From the NCBI GenBank assembly GCA_033977485.1, contig CM066991.1:54352850-54416849 (forward strand): a stretch of 64,000 bases of DNA. Direction: 5' to 3'. Origin of the DNA: Hydrangea macrophylla (Eukaryota > Streptophyta > Magnoliopsida > Cornales > Hydrangeaceae). Below are positions 1 through 11,786 of the stretch, one piece after another. How positions within the stretch are numbered: the first letter of the stretch is position 1; every line of letters starts with the position of its first letter. The translations under genes and the position numbers were made by a program. The notes below the pieces were generated by a model that was not told the origin of the DNA, searched no databases, and worked only from the letters and a program-made list of their open reading frames with translations.

Positions 1-291
1 TGATTGAGATTAATCACTCCATCCAATGGTAGTTAATTATGCTACAGTGTAGACCTGATGAGGTATCCAGTCTCATCATCCACTGTGACATATTCTAAGT
101 ATCAAAGAATAGTAATTCGTATCTCACTTGTGTGTATCTCATACACACACGAATTGCTTACTATGATACTTAAGGATAAAACAATCATCTCATGAAAGAA
201 ACATACACAATGAAATGTAAAGCTGATATCCATATATTATAATGCTAATGTCTCATACATAAAGTAATGGTTTGAGGGCACAAACCCAACA
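1..291 (-). mobile_element. Partial Ty1/copia-type LTR, inserted in an older LTR
   Basis: Read on the minus strand, this begins TGTTGGGTTTGTGCCCTC at 291, a start seen in many plant Ty1/copia LTRs. It abruptly interrupts the LTR sequence that resumes at 292. The first bases of the host side, ATCAC (292-296), should be one copy of the 5-bp target duplication; the other copy lies left of the window. I cannot tell whether this is a solo LTR or one end of a full element. Confidence 0.7.
96..172. repeat. Imperfect inverted repeat in the copia LTR
   Basis: The arms TAAGTATC (96-103) and GATACTTA (165-172) are complementary. The stem continues inward imperfectly through AGTAATTCGT and ACGAATTGCTTACT to a CACA/TGTG-rich loop. 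It could form a long hairpin in DNA or LTR RNA. Its function is unknown. Confidence 0.55.
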
Positions 292-462
292 ATCACAACA
301 ACAAAACACTCATTCACATCGTCTCAGAGGGTTCTCTAACACAGACACCCAAATCGACTTGTGAGTCAAAACTCACTCTCTCAGGTGTCATAAGACACAA
401 CACATCACATTATCATGCATGACAATGTAATGAAATGCAATAACACAAATGCGGGTGTTATA
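292..462 (-). repeat. 3' LTR (5'-most 171 bp only) of the LARD-like element
   Basis: This matches 6126-6296 closely, including the TATAACACCCGC start, the GAGTTTTGACTCAC stretch and the TTTGGGTGTCTGTG stretch. Similarity stops at 292 where the copia LTR begins. The rest of the LTR should lie left of the window. Confidence 0.8.
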
Positions 463-484
463 ATTCTCTCCTCCTTAAAAGAAG
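463..484 (-). other. Polypurine tract of the LARD-like element
   Basis: On the minus strand CTTCTTTTAAGGAGGAGAG directly precedes the LTR start. The chromovirus at 15081-15101 has the close relative CTTCTTTTAAGGGGAAAAG at the same place. This is the plus-strand primer of LTR retroelements. Confidence 0.75.
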
Positions 485-3400
485 TTTGTCCCCAAACTTA
501 CGCTGTCTCTTAGCTTGACTTCCCCCACATGCTTCCCAATACTTGTCCTTTTGTTCACAATTTCCATCTCTCCACTACGATGTTACAACTCATAAGGAAA
601 ATAAATCCTCAAGTTCGTAAGGAAAATAGCTCTCCTGAATTCCGTCTATATCCACTTAAAGTATCAAATTGAACACATGTAACCACTCAACATTTCTTCC
701 AAGTAAGAATATCAAGACTCAAGTAGAACACGCTCATTCTTTTCTAAATAATAGATTACACCACAATGCTATACTCATTCTATCGTACCTTTTCAGAAAT
801 TGCAAACTTCAATACGCAAACCGAGAAGATGAGTCATCTCCCCTCACTTTTCTTTCTTTCTGACATGCAGTCACTTACAATCATCTCGGACCGTTTAGCA
901 ATTTCTTCTGATCCCATATTTTGAACGGAACTATTATCGAGTACGAACATCCGTACATACAACATTAATACATTGATTCTTCAACCAATTGTTGGATACC
1001 TTCATAATTCAATCTCTTATCTTTTCCAACCATGAAACCTTTATGTAATACTTACACACTCAAACTTCTTTCTATTTCTCACCATATCTCAACGCTTCCC
1101 TTCCAAGCTATTCCACAATGGTAACCCTCAATATCCATAACTATCATTGTGTCGCCTCTGTTTCTTCCGACTTCATCAACCAACTCATCAATATATTCCC
1201 CATTCATTCAATATCCTGGATTCCAACTGTAAATCTTTGCTATAACAAACCTTCCACAACTAATACCCTATTTACTCGAGCAAAGTCAAAATGTAGTAAC
1301 ATTTTATCCTCCAATTATCCTTCCACTTTAACAAGCCATCGATTTACAAACAAAGAAACTATAAAAATTTTAATCTAAAACTTTCACTAAAATAAATACG
1401 TTTTCTTCTTTTTATTTTTAAACAACTTCTCAAATTTCTCGTAAGCTTTTATTCTATATCATTTCACTACCACTCCAACAACGTCAATCGTAACAACCAC
1501 CACTGTTAACAGAACTTGATTCATCCGTTACTCAACACTCCCCGAAATTCCTTCAACCCATGCTCTTCCTTGTAACATATTCAAGATTACAATACTATCT
1601 TTGATATTCTGTCCCTCTAATCGGTGACAATTCGAATCCGTGCTAGTTATGTCCGAGCTGTTTTCCCTTCTATCAAGGACCGTTACATAAATCTCAATAC
1701 CTCAGTTCATTTTTTTTTCTCATAACTCATGGAAATCATCCTCGACTAATCTTATCTCATCTTTCAAATTCATCCATCTAAATTAAATATCGATATAGCT
1801 ATAATAGTCTCACATTCTCCAGTCCTTCCCTCTATTGAAATCAACATCAAACACCACCCCTGTTCTTCTCAATTCTTTATAAGTATCTCATAACCAATTC
1901 GTTTGCATTTTAAACAAAAGCAAAACTTTTATCTCAAATTCACTTCCAGTAGCAATTTTGATCATTACCAAAAATATTTTAAAAGTTCGAGACTTGTGCC
2001 CTTTAGACAACAAATCTGTATTCCAGCTAACCATTTCATTCTCCATTTCCTCCTGTACCATCTCATCACATAAACCAATCTCCATTCTCGAAATCCCAAT
2101 AGTCACTTCCTAGTCTCTTTCCCATCATTCTCATTTCCTCATCAGTCCTTTTCTAACATTAATTCCAATATTCCATCGGTAACTTTTTAACAAGACATTT
2201 ACCCTCAATCAAGGCCATTACAGTCTCCTCTCTGATTTGACAACTTTCCTTCACATCCATTCTTATTCTGTATCTTTCTTCCAATTATTGCCTTCACGAC
2301 ATCGTACAAAAATAAAGTTTTCATACACATTTTTTTTTCTTTAAAACAAATTCATTTAACCATAATCAAGATCGTAATTAAGTTCACGTACCACCAGCAT
2401 CCATTATACTCATGCCGTTCACTTACTCATCAAGTACCATCTTTCCAATTTATACATTCACATCCTTATAAATCACTTTTTATTCGTCCTCCTCTCCACA
2501 GAACTTGGTAAATACATTATTGATCAACATCTTCTACTTACTACTTCGTCCATTCACTTTCTGAAATGTATTCTCAATTAAATATCCACTTACCACATCA
2601 ATGCCTCAAGTGACAACACGACAATTATCCCTCTACGCACCACACGCCTCACCTCTAACCAATCTCATAAATTGTTAAACTTCTCTCTTTGTCGTAGTAA
2701 AGGTCAAAACCCCAAATAATGTTTACATACACTTATCTCATTATCATTCACTGCTACTCCACCAATATTAAATCTACGCTCACGTGAAACTCAGATCTAC
2801 TTAGGAACATCACAAGAGTCAGGTCTGCATTGCATCCATCACAAGTCCTGTCTGGATTGAGCTGTTGGCTCTTGATATGAGCTCACTATCCCTGCACCCA
2901 ATAGTTCTATCTATTCTACATTCAATCTGAATCTTGAATTCACACCAAAAATTCTATACTTTAACCTTAACCCCTCTTTTCTCCACGTTCATTCTGACAT
3001 CATCTTACTTCCAAGACCAATTGACGTCGCATAACTCATCAAATCTTTGATTGTATTCTCATTGCAGCTATTCCCAATCACATCGACCACTCATAGGAAA
3101 AATCGTCTCACAACCCAGAGATAATAGATTTAGTTGAGAGATTCCTCAACATCCCACAATACTGACCATAAGATAGGTTGAAAGATTTCCTCAACCATCC
3201 ACTACCCCAATACCGTATTCAACTCCCAATACTTACCGTATTATAGGTTGAGAGTTCCTCAACCATCTGATATCTACCGTAAGATAGGTTAAGAGATTCC
3301 TCAACCATCCCATACTTCAATACTGTAAGGTAAGTTGAGAGATTCCTCAACTATACACCATACACAAAATATCTATATGTATACATGCTTTCTGACACTT

Positions 3401-4178
3401 GCTATTCAATCAATTCTATTATCATCCCTGATATACTCATGTCACAATCTCATACACTTACGTCACAATCGTTAAACCAATCCTGAAAGGATAACTTCTC
3501 ACAATCACTTGCACTACCTGTATATGGAATGTACTTCTCTCAACATGTGAACCACCATCAAACTTCTTCTATTGTTTACCATCCGAATTCCATCTCCACC
3601 TCATACTCAAAGAAAACTCATTCCCATCAATTTTGAAAACTTGTTACGATTTAAGATTTTGAAAATTAAATGGTTACCAAGATGATATCATTTATCACCT
3701 TCGGCAACTCTATAGTGTCTACGATATACATAGTAATCTTTACCATCATCCAATCGCACTTCATCCCATCTCATCACATATCATTTATAGAACTGTTCTA
3801 TAATCGTTTGGTACCAGTACTACATTAATATATTGAACTTCAACTGGTGGAGCCTGAACATTCATCTGATCTTGTTCACTTACGACTTGAATGAAATTTC
3901 CCACCATGTTCACTAATTGATCCATTCGCGAATGCAGTGACAAATCTCTTACTGGCTCAGTCATAATGTTATCACGTATTCTCTCGGTTGAGTACAATGC
4001 ATAAAGACGATGCATGCTATGCCACAAGATATATATGTGCACAGTTCATCACAATCAACAAAAAATGCTAACATATGAGCATTTCTACAATGATAACAAT
4101 ATTATTGTCATGATCATACACTCCACTCAACGTCAATCAACATATAACGTCACTCATTCCCAAGGCTCTAAACCTATA
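485..4178 (-). other. Non-coding interior of the LARD-like element
   Basis: This 3.7-kb stretch is AT-rich and skewed toward A, C and T on the plus strand. The longest open frames are under 100 codons and none resembles gag, protease, reverse transcriptase or integrase on either strand. It may be decayed captured sequence or a purpose-kept RNA interior. Apart from the hairpin array at 3133-3352, I see no structure. Confidence 0.6.
3133..3352. repeat. Array of five short hairpins (GGTTGAG...CTCAACC)
   Basis: Five copies of an inverted repeat, GGTTGAGAGATTCCTCAACC or a close variant, lie at about 3133-3151, 3176-3195, 3246-3263, 3287-3307 and 3332-3352. Each can fold into a 6- to 7-bp stem with a short loop. 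The linkers share CCATCC, AATACT and ACCGTAAGATA words, so the array is a decayed tandem repeat of about 40-70 bp units. It is unrelated to the LTR motifs. Confidence 0.7.
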
Positions 4179-4190
4179 GCTCTGATACCA
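4179..4190 (-). other. Primer-binding site (initiator tRNA-Met)
   Basis: The minus strand reads TGGTATCAGAGC, five bases after the LTR end. This is the standard plant retroelement site complementary to the 3' end of initiator tRNA-Met. It fixes the element's orientation and the LTR boundary at 4196. Confidence 0.85.
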
Positions 4191-4195
4191 CTAAA

Positions 4196-6296
4196 TGTTA
4201 CAGCCCGATCCCACAATAGCAGAACCGGAGCCCATGGCACGCCACCGAGGCTAAACCAATTCATTAACGTTCCCACAAAAAAGTTTTAAGAACACACGCA
4301 GTGGAAAGAAAACAAAACATTTGGAAGAGCAGCAGTCCAGTCGACTGCACCTCATGCCCAGTCGACTGAATCTGGTCCAGTAGAAACTTGGTTTTTAAAA
4401 TATAATCCAATCGACTGTTTTCTCAGTCCAGTAGACTGGGACCTCAAATATTCAGTCGACTGGTACGGTCCGGTCGACTGAAGTCCAGCTTGAATAAAAT
4501 ATCTGAATTGAAACCACGATCCAGTCGACTGTGTCGAGGACCCAGTTGACTGATCCTCTATGGAAAGATGCAGTGAATTGCTGAAAATGAGGCTCTAGTC
4601 GACTGTTTTCTCAACCAGTCGATTGGTTTATGGCAGCATCACACATTCTGCAGATTTTCTAGGTTTAAAAACTTTCCCATACAACTAGGGACCAAACACA
4701 CACTTCCAAAAGCACTCTAGGGTGATCTTAACTATAGAATAACGTTACTAAAACATAATTACAATATGTTACTGTCTATTACAACATTACAAATTCATTT
4801 TACAGTTCAAAGTTAAACATAATTCAAAAATCTATAAAGTTCTTATTACAACATTCCATTTCCAAAACTACGAGCTAAACATGATAAGTCGCCTTCCAAG
4901 TGAACTCCCAAACCCACGTGCTCACTTCTGCGACCTCACCAGCATTAACACCTAAAATGGTTATTTGAAAAACCACTCATATTCGATTTGTTTAAGCTAA
5001 AGCTTAGTGAATAAAACAACAAATGCATGTGAATGACAAATATGCTCGCATTCACATCTCTATATTTCATAATAGTCGCGGGAGACTCACGTGCACATTC
5101 TATACTCCCAATCCGCGACTCCTCACCAATAAGTCCACGCGAAAGGGTGAGACCCATAATTCTTCTCTTCAATCGTGCGATCTTAATGCCTATATCGGCT
5201 TCACAAAATGGCTTAGTGACCACATGCTCCTTCTGACCCAAATAAGCAACTCAACCTGCTCAAATACATATCACCATGCTCTCGGTAATTAAAACATTTC
5301 ACCATGCTCTTGGGACTACTTATCAATATAATCGCCCAATATGAATTACACAATATATCTCAATGAATTAACACATGTTATTCAAACATAACATGAATAC
5401 ACGCCAAGTAATCATTCCATAATACAAAGTTGAATCACTCACCTCCGATATACGCTCTTAAAGTTTGATCCAAAGAAAACCCGTGTACAAAGAACGTGTA
5501 GAAGTCCGTCTACTACAGTTCCTATCGATCAGAATTTCAAATATCAACTTTTATGAAAAATTCTAGAAAATAACTTTCAGAAAACTTAGCCAAACAGGCC
5601 CTAGTGGGTATCAAAACGAAGCCCTTACCTCAAGGAGTTTAAATATGAAATCTTAAAGAAAATAAATGGGCAGAAGGTCGTCGTTTGGCATCGCAAAGCT
5701 CTAAGCTCCCAAATCTCCCTTTTAAGAGTTGTAAAATTATGAAAGTCATCACTTTCTATATATAGGCAACATTTTCCAAAATTGCGTTTACCTCACCGTA
5801 AGTTCTCAAAACTCCTAAACAGTCTCCGAAACTTTCTACACAGCTAATTCATAGCTTCACGAGTGAAACTTCAAAATTATAAAAGTTTCTGACTAAGTTT
5901 TGTTTGGTTGTTAAAACGTGGATTTCTACATGACGTTTCCCGAAGTTGCTAATTATCCTACTAAATTAATAGCATGTTAAATCGTCCTCACCAGGATACT
6001 AAATCTAACAATAGATATAAATTCTAAACCAGAAATAATACAGATAGTGAAATACACAGGCAAACATTTATTTTCAGCTAAACATTTAACGTGTTCCACA
6101 ATGATCGTCCCATACTCGGAGAGACATCACAACAATAAAACACTCATTCACATCCTCTCAGAGGGTTTTCTAACACAGACACCCAAATCGACTTGTGAGT
6201 CAAAACTCACTCTCTCGGGTGTCATAAGACATAGCATATCACATTATCATGCATAACAATGTAATGAAATGCAATAACACAAATGCGGGTGTTATA
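4196..6296 (-). repeat. 5' LTR of the LARD-like element (2101 bp)
   Basis: On the minus strand it runs from TATAACACCCGC (6296) to GGGCTGTAACA (4196). The expected TG start is changed to TA in both LTRs. A TATATATAG promoter box lies near 5756-5765 and a strong splice donor AGGTAAGG at 5623-5630. CAGTCGACTG-type sites cluster at 4338-4625. All have counterparts in the 15102-17255 LTR. Confidence 0.8.
4338..4625. repeat. Cluster of CAGTCGACTG palindromes in the LTR
   Basis: About ten sites occur: CAGTCGACTG at 4338, 4359, 4453 and 4522, and one-to-two-base variants at 4408, 4429, 4471, 4543, 4596 and 4616. Several variants are CG to TG changes, as expected from methylated cytosine loss. The cluster lies 1.1-1.4 kb downstream of the TATA box within the LTR. 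Confidence 0.8.
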
Positions 6297-7035
6297 CCTA
6301 CGATCTCTCTCCATCCATCCTCACCACCCATCATCACAACCAATCTTCACCCATCACCACCCCCAGCCCGCATCCCCTCCCCCAAACCCTAACTCTAAAA
6401 TCCCCCCCCCCCCCCTTAAATCTGCACTCTATCTCTCTCTCCTCACCTTCCCAACCACCATAATCTGGAAGCCCCATCTTCGATCTCAGCCCTCACTTTC
6501 TCTTTTGGTTAGTAGTCCATTCCATTCTAAGTAAATGTTTAATTATTGGGGCATGTGGGTTCAATGGTAAAATGTTAGGTTTGAATAAGGGCAATTTGAT
6601 TATAGCTTGTTATTCTTGATCGCCTTTTTGACACAATACTTGAAAGTTAGCATTGTTAATGTTTTAAAACTATAATCAACTAAATGAGATTGTGGCTGTG
6701 ATTCCAATCTATTTGAATGCAGGTTTCAGTTTAAAACCATCAAATCCATCAACATTACCTCATCAATTGTTAACCTGTCTAGGTTGTAAAATCTCTTCAA
6801 TCACCATAGTAGGTTTGTTGTTTCGTATCACATTCATTGTGGGTGTCACGTGTTCGTCAAAAATTCCTTGCCTACCAAAACAAACACGTGACCACCTAAT
6901 TGGGGCTTTGTGCTTTCTCTCTTTCTCTTAGGGCCCCGTATTCGTCATTCCCACTTACTAACAAACCTTAAAGCGTCGTGCATTCCATCTTGGGCATAAT
7001 TGTAATAGTATGGCTCATCTCTTTTTTAGGGTTTA

Positions 7036-8157
7036 ATGATGAAGCCCAAGGTCGCCAGCGTTCCTCGCCTGTTGGATCCCAAGCCACGTCCCTTTTGCGA
7101 TTTTCGTTCCAAGAAGACCAAAGAGTGGCACAATGCCTACTTTACCACTTGTACAGTCCTCAAGGAGCAGTCCCTTGACCTTATATCATTTCTAAATTCC
7201 ATACGAGTGGCCTATGAGGGCCGCAGGTGGGGCGACTTCGAGGCTATTAAGCACCACATAAATAAGGAGATGGTGCACGAGTTCTATACAAGCCTCATGC
7301 CCGATCTAGACTGTCCACACGCCTTCTCAGTTTTTGTGCGAGGTAAGTGGTTCACTATTACCTCCATACCCTCGCCCGATTCATGGACCTCCCTAAGGAG
7401 TACAACGTAGTTGCCCCCTACCCCACCTTGGCATCATTGCCACCATCTTCTATTATTTACCGATCTCTTATAGACTGAAAGTTTGATTGGACTGGCATCC
7501 AATTACCATCTAGTGTCATGACCAGGGCCTACACTGATCTTCACATCATTGTTTATCAGACCTTGTTCCTCACCACGCACAAGGCCACCCTCGAACACTA
7601 CTATGCAGCCCACCTTGCCTCGGCTCATTTTGGAGGTCATATATAATGCCTCAGCTAAGACCACAGTTTCTGGGAGCCTCCTATACGGTCTTTCATCACT
7701 CGGCTTTGCCTCTCTGAGGGGGCAAAGCCTAAGCCAGAGGACCACTTCATCTCCGTCGAGGACCCTCTCAATGTTGTATCTCTAACCAAGTCCAAGAGCG
7801 TCTTCCAGGCTCAGGCCAGAAAGCGGCAACGGGCCGTACCGTAGGGGGCTGAGGGCGATGACCATCTGGTTTAGGAGGAGAGGACATTGATGCTAAGGAG
7901 CCTATCCCCGCTCCTGCGGTAAGACCTGAGTATGCTTGTCTGGAGCGCATTTTACTCAAGACTCAAGGAAAGCTCCGAGAGACCAGGACTGACATGAGGG
8001 AGATGGAAGCCTGAGTCATGTCCCATTTTGACTCACTTTAGGCAAGTATGGAAATGGTTATGGCTCAGCAGGTAGAGAGAGAGGAGCTTCAATTTAAGGC
8101 CCTTTTGGACGCCTTTGCACGCTCGAGTAATACTGGATCCTCTGCACAGCCATCTTG
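7036..8157 (+). pseudogene. Decayed Athila ORF2-type protein (putative plant transposon domain)
   Basis: The first 124 codons from ATG 7036 are open and contain the segment EMVHEFYTSLMPDL followed by FVRGKWFTI. This is typical of the plant retroelement ORF2 family, the putative plant transposon domain. A similar protein occupies the same place in the intact Athila (33670-35187). After about 7410 the frame is broken many times, though fragments in the other frames continue (AYTDLHIIVYQTLFLTTHK near 7525). The sequence ttttttag just upstream resembles the 3' splice acceptor before the intact ORF2. The protein's role is not established; it sits in the position called env-like in Athila. Assignment to the family is by pattern recognition, not a search. 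Confidence 0.6.
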
Positions 8158-10295
8158 AGGCCCATTTTGGTTACCTACCTTTTGGCACTTCTTAGACTAG
8201 CATCGAGCTCACTTGGCTATACCTCTGTAGTTGCTAAAGTCTTGATTGGTTATCGATAGTACGTCTAGTTTGTTGCTTTGAGCCATGTTGGCCGTTTTAG
8301 CTTAGCTATTTGCTTATTGTTCTTTTTCTTATTTCGGCACCGTTTAGGCTTTTCATGTACTTCTGTTACCTTTTGATGTTTATAATTAATGGAAGTTCAT
8401 GTTTTCTCTTGTTTATTCTTTCCTTATTGCACTTTTTCTTTTTAATGTGCTTGGTAGTGGTTACATGTGCAGGACTTTCATTATTGAGCTTTTCAGGGGT
8501 CGCCCAATTGGTGATATACTCTCCTCACTCTTGGTTTTTATGTTTTTTCGATGCTCATACACTACAGACATTGCATGGATCTAATAGGGGGTGTGATAGT
8601 CGCTAGTCTTTAGTTTGAACTTCATCGTTTTCTCGCCAAGTGACGCTATAGGCATGTTTCTTTCAAAAAAAATCTTTTATTGCTTTTTTCTCTTTTCTTG
8701 GACCCTTAGTCCATGCTTTTAATGATTGTTGCATAGTTGTCCATTCAAAGTACCAAGTGATGATGCTTGTCTTGGGTTTTTCTTATGAAATTAGCATGTG
8801 ACACACATGAATCCCATGAGTCCTAGAACTATCCCAATTATTGTGAACTTCATAAATTTCAAATCTTGGACTCTTGGTGCATGTTGCTTAGCTACTTGTG
8901 ATAGGAAAATGTTTAATGCAATTAGAATTCGTATATCATTTGAAACACTTGTGGAGACTTGAACCATGTGAGATTTTGAGCCATCCTCCATTCTTGAGCG
9001 TTGCATACACTACTTCTCTCTTGTTGAAAAGCGTATTAAAGTCGTAGATAATCTCATCCTCTTGTTTTGACCATGCAGTAAAGGACTGTCATGTGAATTT
9101 CAAAACTTTTTCTTGCTTGTCATCATAGTAGAGAACAATGAATTGTAATACACCGAGCAAATGATTTTAGGTCACATCTCTCACCATTTTCTCTTGCCTC
9201 TTCCGCGTACACCGCCTTTACACTATCCCATCACTCCATTACTCCATACTTTTCCCATTTCTCATGTTTAAAGTATGTTCTTGGAAAGTTGTTTGCATAA
9301 GGTTGTGTTTTTAAAAACCCAAAGGGATTGAATTATGATTGTTTGGGAGAGTACTGAAGGAAGGAAAACCAAAGAAAAGTCTCATAAAAAAAGAAAAAGA
9401 AAAAGAGCTTCATGAGAAAGTACTTCTCCATTGTACCTCATTGAAATTAGTTGCTTCCGACTCACCCCTAGTATTGTTAGTCCTTGTGCAACCCCTTAAA
9501 TATGAGATTGTTCCCAAAACACTTCCCGCACCAATTTTTGACATCTTATCACCCGTATCCACTTTTTGACCTTACCTACTTCTAATTGATCCTCGGATAT
9601 TGTAATTTGGAGTTTGAGACGAGCTTGACAAGCAGTTAGAGTTTGATTTCACCACCTCTAATGCATGGTATCTTTCATGAGATTTGTTTTACCCATTTTT
9701 ACAAAGATTAACATTTTTTACACTTAACATGTGTGCGACTTTACATCCTATTTTCCATTACTCTTTGCCCGCATGTTATGAGTGCACTACCCAATTCGTG
9801 AGATTTATTTCTGAGTGTATTACCAGTGAGAATTGTGTTGAAGTGCGGTTTTGATCAAAATTTGGATTATAAATGCATTATACTGTACCGATACTTGTGG
9901 CCATGCAACCCTTACCACGCATGTCTGAGAGATGGAATGAATGAAGTTTTCTAATAATCTTGATAGTTTGTGGACTTTTAGGAACTCATGTCTCACTTTG
10001 CTAAGATTCATTGAAAATCTTTTGACTATGTTGAGTTTGATGCACTTTGAATTATTGGCAACTATCGTGAGGAAGCTTATGTTTGTGGGTATCATTCTGA
10101 GAACCTTCGGAGACGAAACTCCGCCTCTATGGGTAACCTAAAGGTTTAACGGCTTATTGCAAAGTCTTAATGCAACTGTGATCCCCATGAAAGAGATTTA
10201 TCTTTACTATTTTTTAATAAAACGTATGAATAATGTCCTTAGAGCTACCTCTTCTCTACTTAATTGCTAGAGACTAGCAATGTGCTAGTAAGGGG
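8158..10295 (+). other. Non-coding spacer between ORF2 and 3' LTR
   Basis: This 2.1-kb stretch has no convincing coding capacity. It corresponds in place and length to 35188-37190 of the intact Athila. The GGGTAACCTAAAGGTTTAACGG block near 10130 and GCTAGAGACTAGCAA near 10267 match that copy, ending in a G-rich tract (AAGGGGG) that serves as polypurine tract. Confidence 0.55.
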
Positions 10296-11775
10296 GTGAG
10301 ATTTATCACATATTTTGCATAAGTATAGATTTACAACTGTGCAAAATACCATTCCCAAAGCTTCTAAGTACATTATTTATGCACTTTACGTGTATAACCC
10401 TCGTTTCTATTGTTTACATCTTTTACACAAGTTGTGTAAGTATTTTTTAGGTCATTTAGGCAATCCGAGTTAGGAGGCAAAGTTTTGGTTAAAGATCACT
10501 TCCATTGCGACCACTTCCATTGCGACCACTTCTTGCTCACTTTTTTCCTCCAAGACCACATATTTGGAGGTTATTCTTAACTAAATAAAGCTAGCCCCGT
10601 GAGTCTTCTTTGCGTAGCCATAAATTTTACCTCAATTAGAGGTCAGAGCAAGAAGTTATGGCAATTTTAGCGATTGGTGTACAAACTACATGTGAAGCTG
10701 TGAAAATCCAATGCAGAGGGGCATTCAACCGATTGAATGGGCCCGCTCGACCAGTTGAGATACCCTATTTCTGCACCCTTTGTTTTACAAGTTTACCATT
10801 CTGAAGGTTTTGTATAAATACCCCATTATAACTCGAATTAGAGGGTCTTAACCTAATTGAGAGCAACTTAGATACTCTTTCCTTAACTCTCTTGTATTTC
10901 TCTGGGTTTCTTTTTTGTTTGTTCATAAAATTAGTTTAGATTTAGGGCTTATAAGTAAGATTGTGAGAGATTCTTGTACTTTCAAGCTTGGTTACTTGTT
11001 GGAGCATTTACTGAAGTCTTTGTTAGATTCTCTCTCTCTTGAAGTAGTTGCTTTCATTAATGGTGATGTATTTCTACTAATTTGTTATTTATTTTATTGT
11101 TGATATAGTAAAACCCATGTATAGCTAAACTTCTAGGTTAGGGGTCATGAACCCACCTATGGATCCTTGTGTTTGTTGAAAGTCTAAAGGGGTTTGGATC
11201 TTCCTAGGTATTGAAGAGTGTTGGGTTTGTAATATGCTTGTTTTTTTACCTTCATTATCATGCAATGGGGATTATTGAATCTATACCACCAATCCAATAT
11301 TTTCCCTTTATCCCTTCAAGCTTTCATCTTTCATAGTGGGGTTGACAACCCACATGTTTGATTGTTAGCCTCCAAGGAACTTTGTTCACTTGAGAAGTCC
11401 CCTCCAAATCCCTGAGACTTATCCTTGTATGATCCAAGGTTGGTAACATGACCCCTCTCCCTTTTTCCCTTTATTAAATCAAACTTGTCAATCTATCTCA
11501 CTTGTAGTAGTTAATTTTGACCATTGTCTAACTAGTTAACTTAATTAGTTATCATTTTTACTATTAGTATTGCTTGCATGCTAGTTCTAGTCTTAGTGTT
11601 AGAGAACCTCAAATCAACCATCTTTTCTTTCTTTTTGGTTACTAAAATAGTGTATTCGAGTCTTGAAACTATAATCTTCTAGTCTAGTCCTCGTGGAAAT
11701 CGACCTCGTACCTACCCGAGTATTACTTGTTACAATTGATTTATACTTGAATCATACTTATCCTGAGAGCGAACA
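10296..11775 (+). repeat. 3' LTR of the Athila-like element (about 1.48 kb)
   Basis: It starts TGAGATTTATCACATATT right after the G-rich tract. A TATAAATA box lies at 10813-10820. Degenerate palindromes CAACCGATTG (10726-10735) and TCGACCAGTTGA (10747-10758) lie just upstream of it. The direct repeat CACTTCCATTGCGAC occurs twice at about 10498-10530. The CGACCTCGTACCTACCCGAG block near 11700 resembles the terminal CGACCCGGTCTTACCGG block of the other Athila LTR. The right end is provisional. Confidence 0.6.
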
Positions 11776-11786
11776 TTAAGCATTTA

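Larger units (their letters stand above)
292..6296 (-). mobile_element. LARD-like non-autonomous LTR element, Tekay-type LTRs
   Basis: This minus-strand element has a full 5' LTR at 4196-6296 and the start of its 3' LTR at 292-462. Between them is a 3.7-kb interior with no recognisable gag or pol. Primer-binding site and polypurine tract are both present. Its LTR aligns by eye with the LTR of the coding chromovirus at 15102-17255: same start, ends TGTAACA versus TGTGACA, TATA box, splice donor and CAGTCGACTG cluster. I infer a large non-coding derivative mobilised by that family's proteins. The right flank is CCTAC (6297-6301); the partner duplication is outside the window. Confidence 0.7.
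6297..11775 (+). mobile_element. 3' half of a decayed Athila-like element
   Basis: This has the same order as the 3' half of the intact Athila at 24933-38825: CT-rich spacer, acceptor-like ttttttag, ORF2 remnant, about 2 kb non-coding, a G-rich tract after GCTAGAGACTAGCAA, then the LTR. The two share words such as GGGTAA-CCTAA and TTGCTAGAGACTAGCAA just before the LTR. The 5' half was separated by the LARD-like insertion and lies left of the window. The right end at about 11775 is judged from where chromovirus protease coding begins, so it is uncertain by some tens of bases. Confidence 0.65.

Noticed and set aside
4179..4190. TGGTATCAGAGC and the GGCGCC sites as tRNA genes
   Set aside because: They are primer-binding sites complementary to tRNA 3' ends. 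No cloverleaf or A and B boxes surround them; I found no tRNA or rRNA gene in the window.
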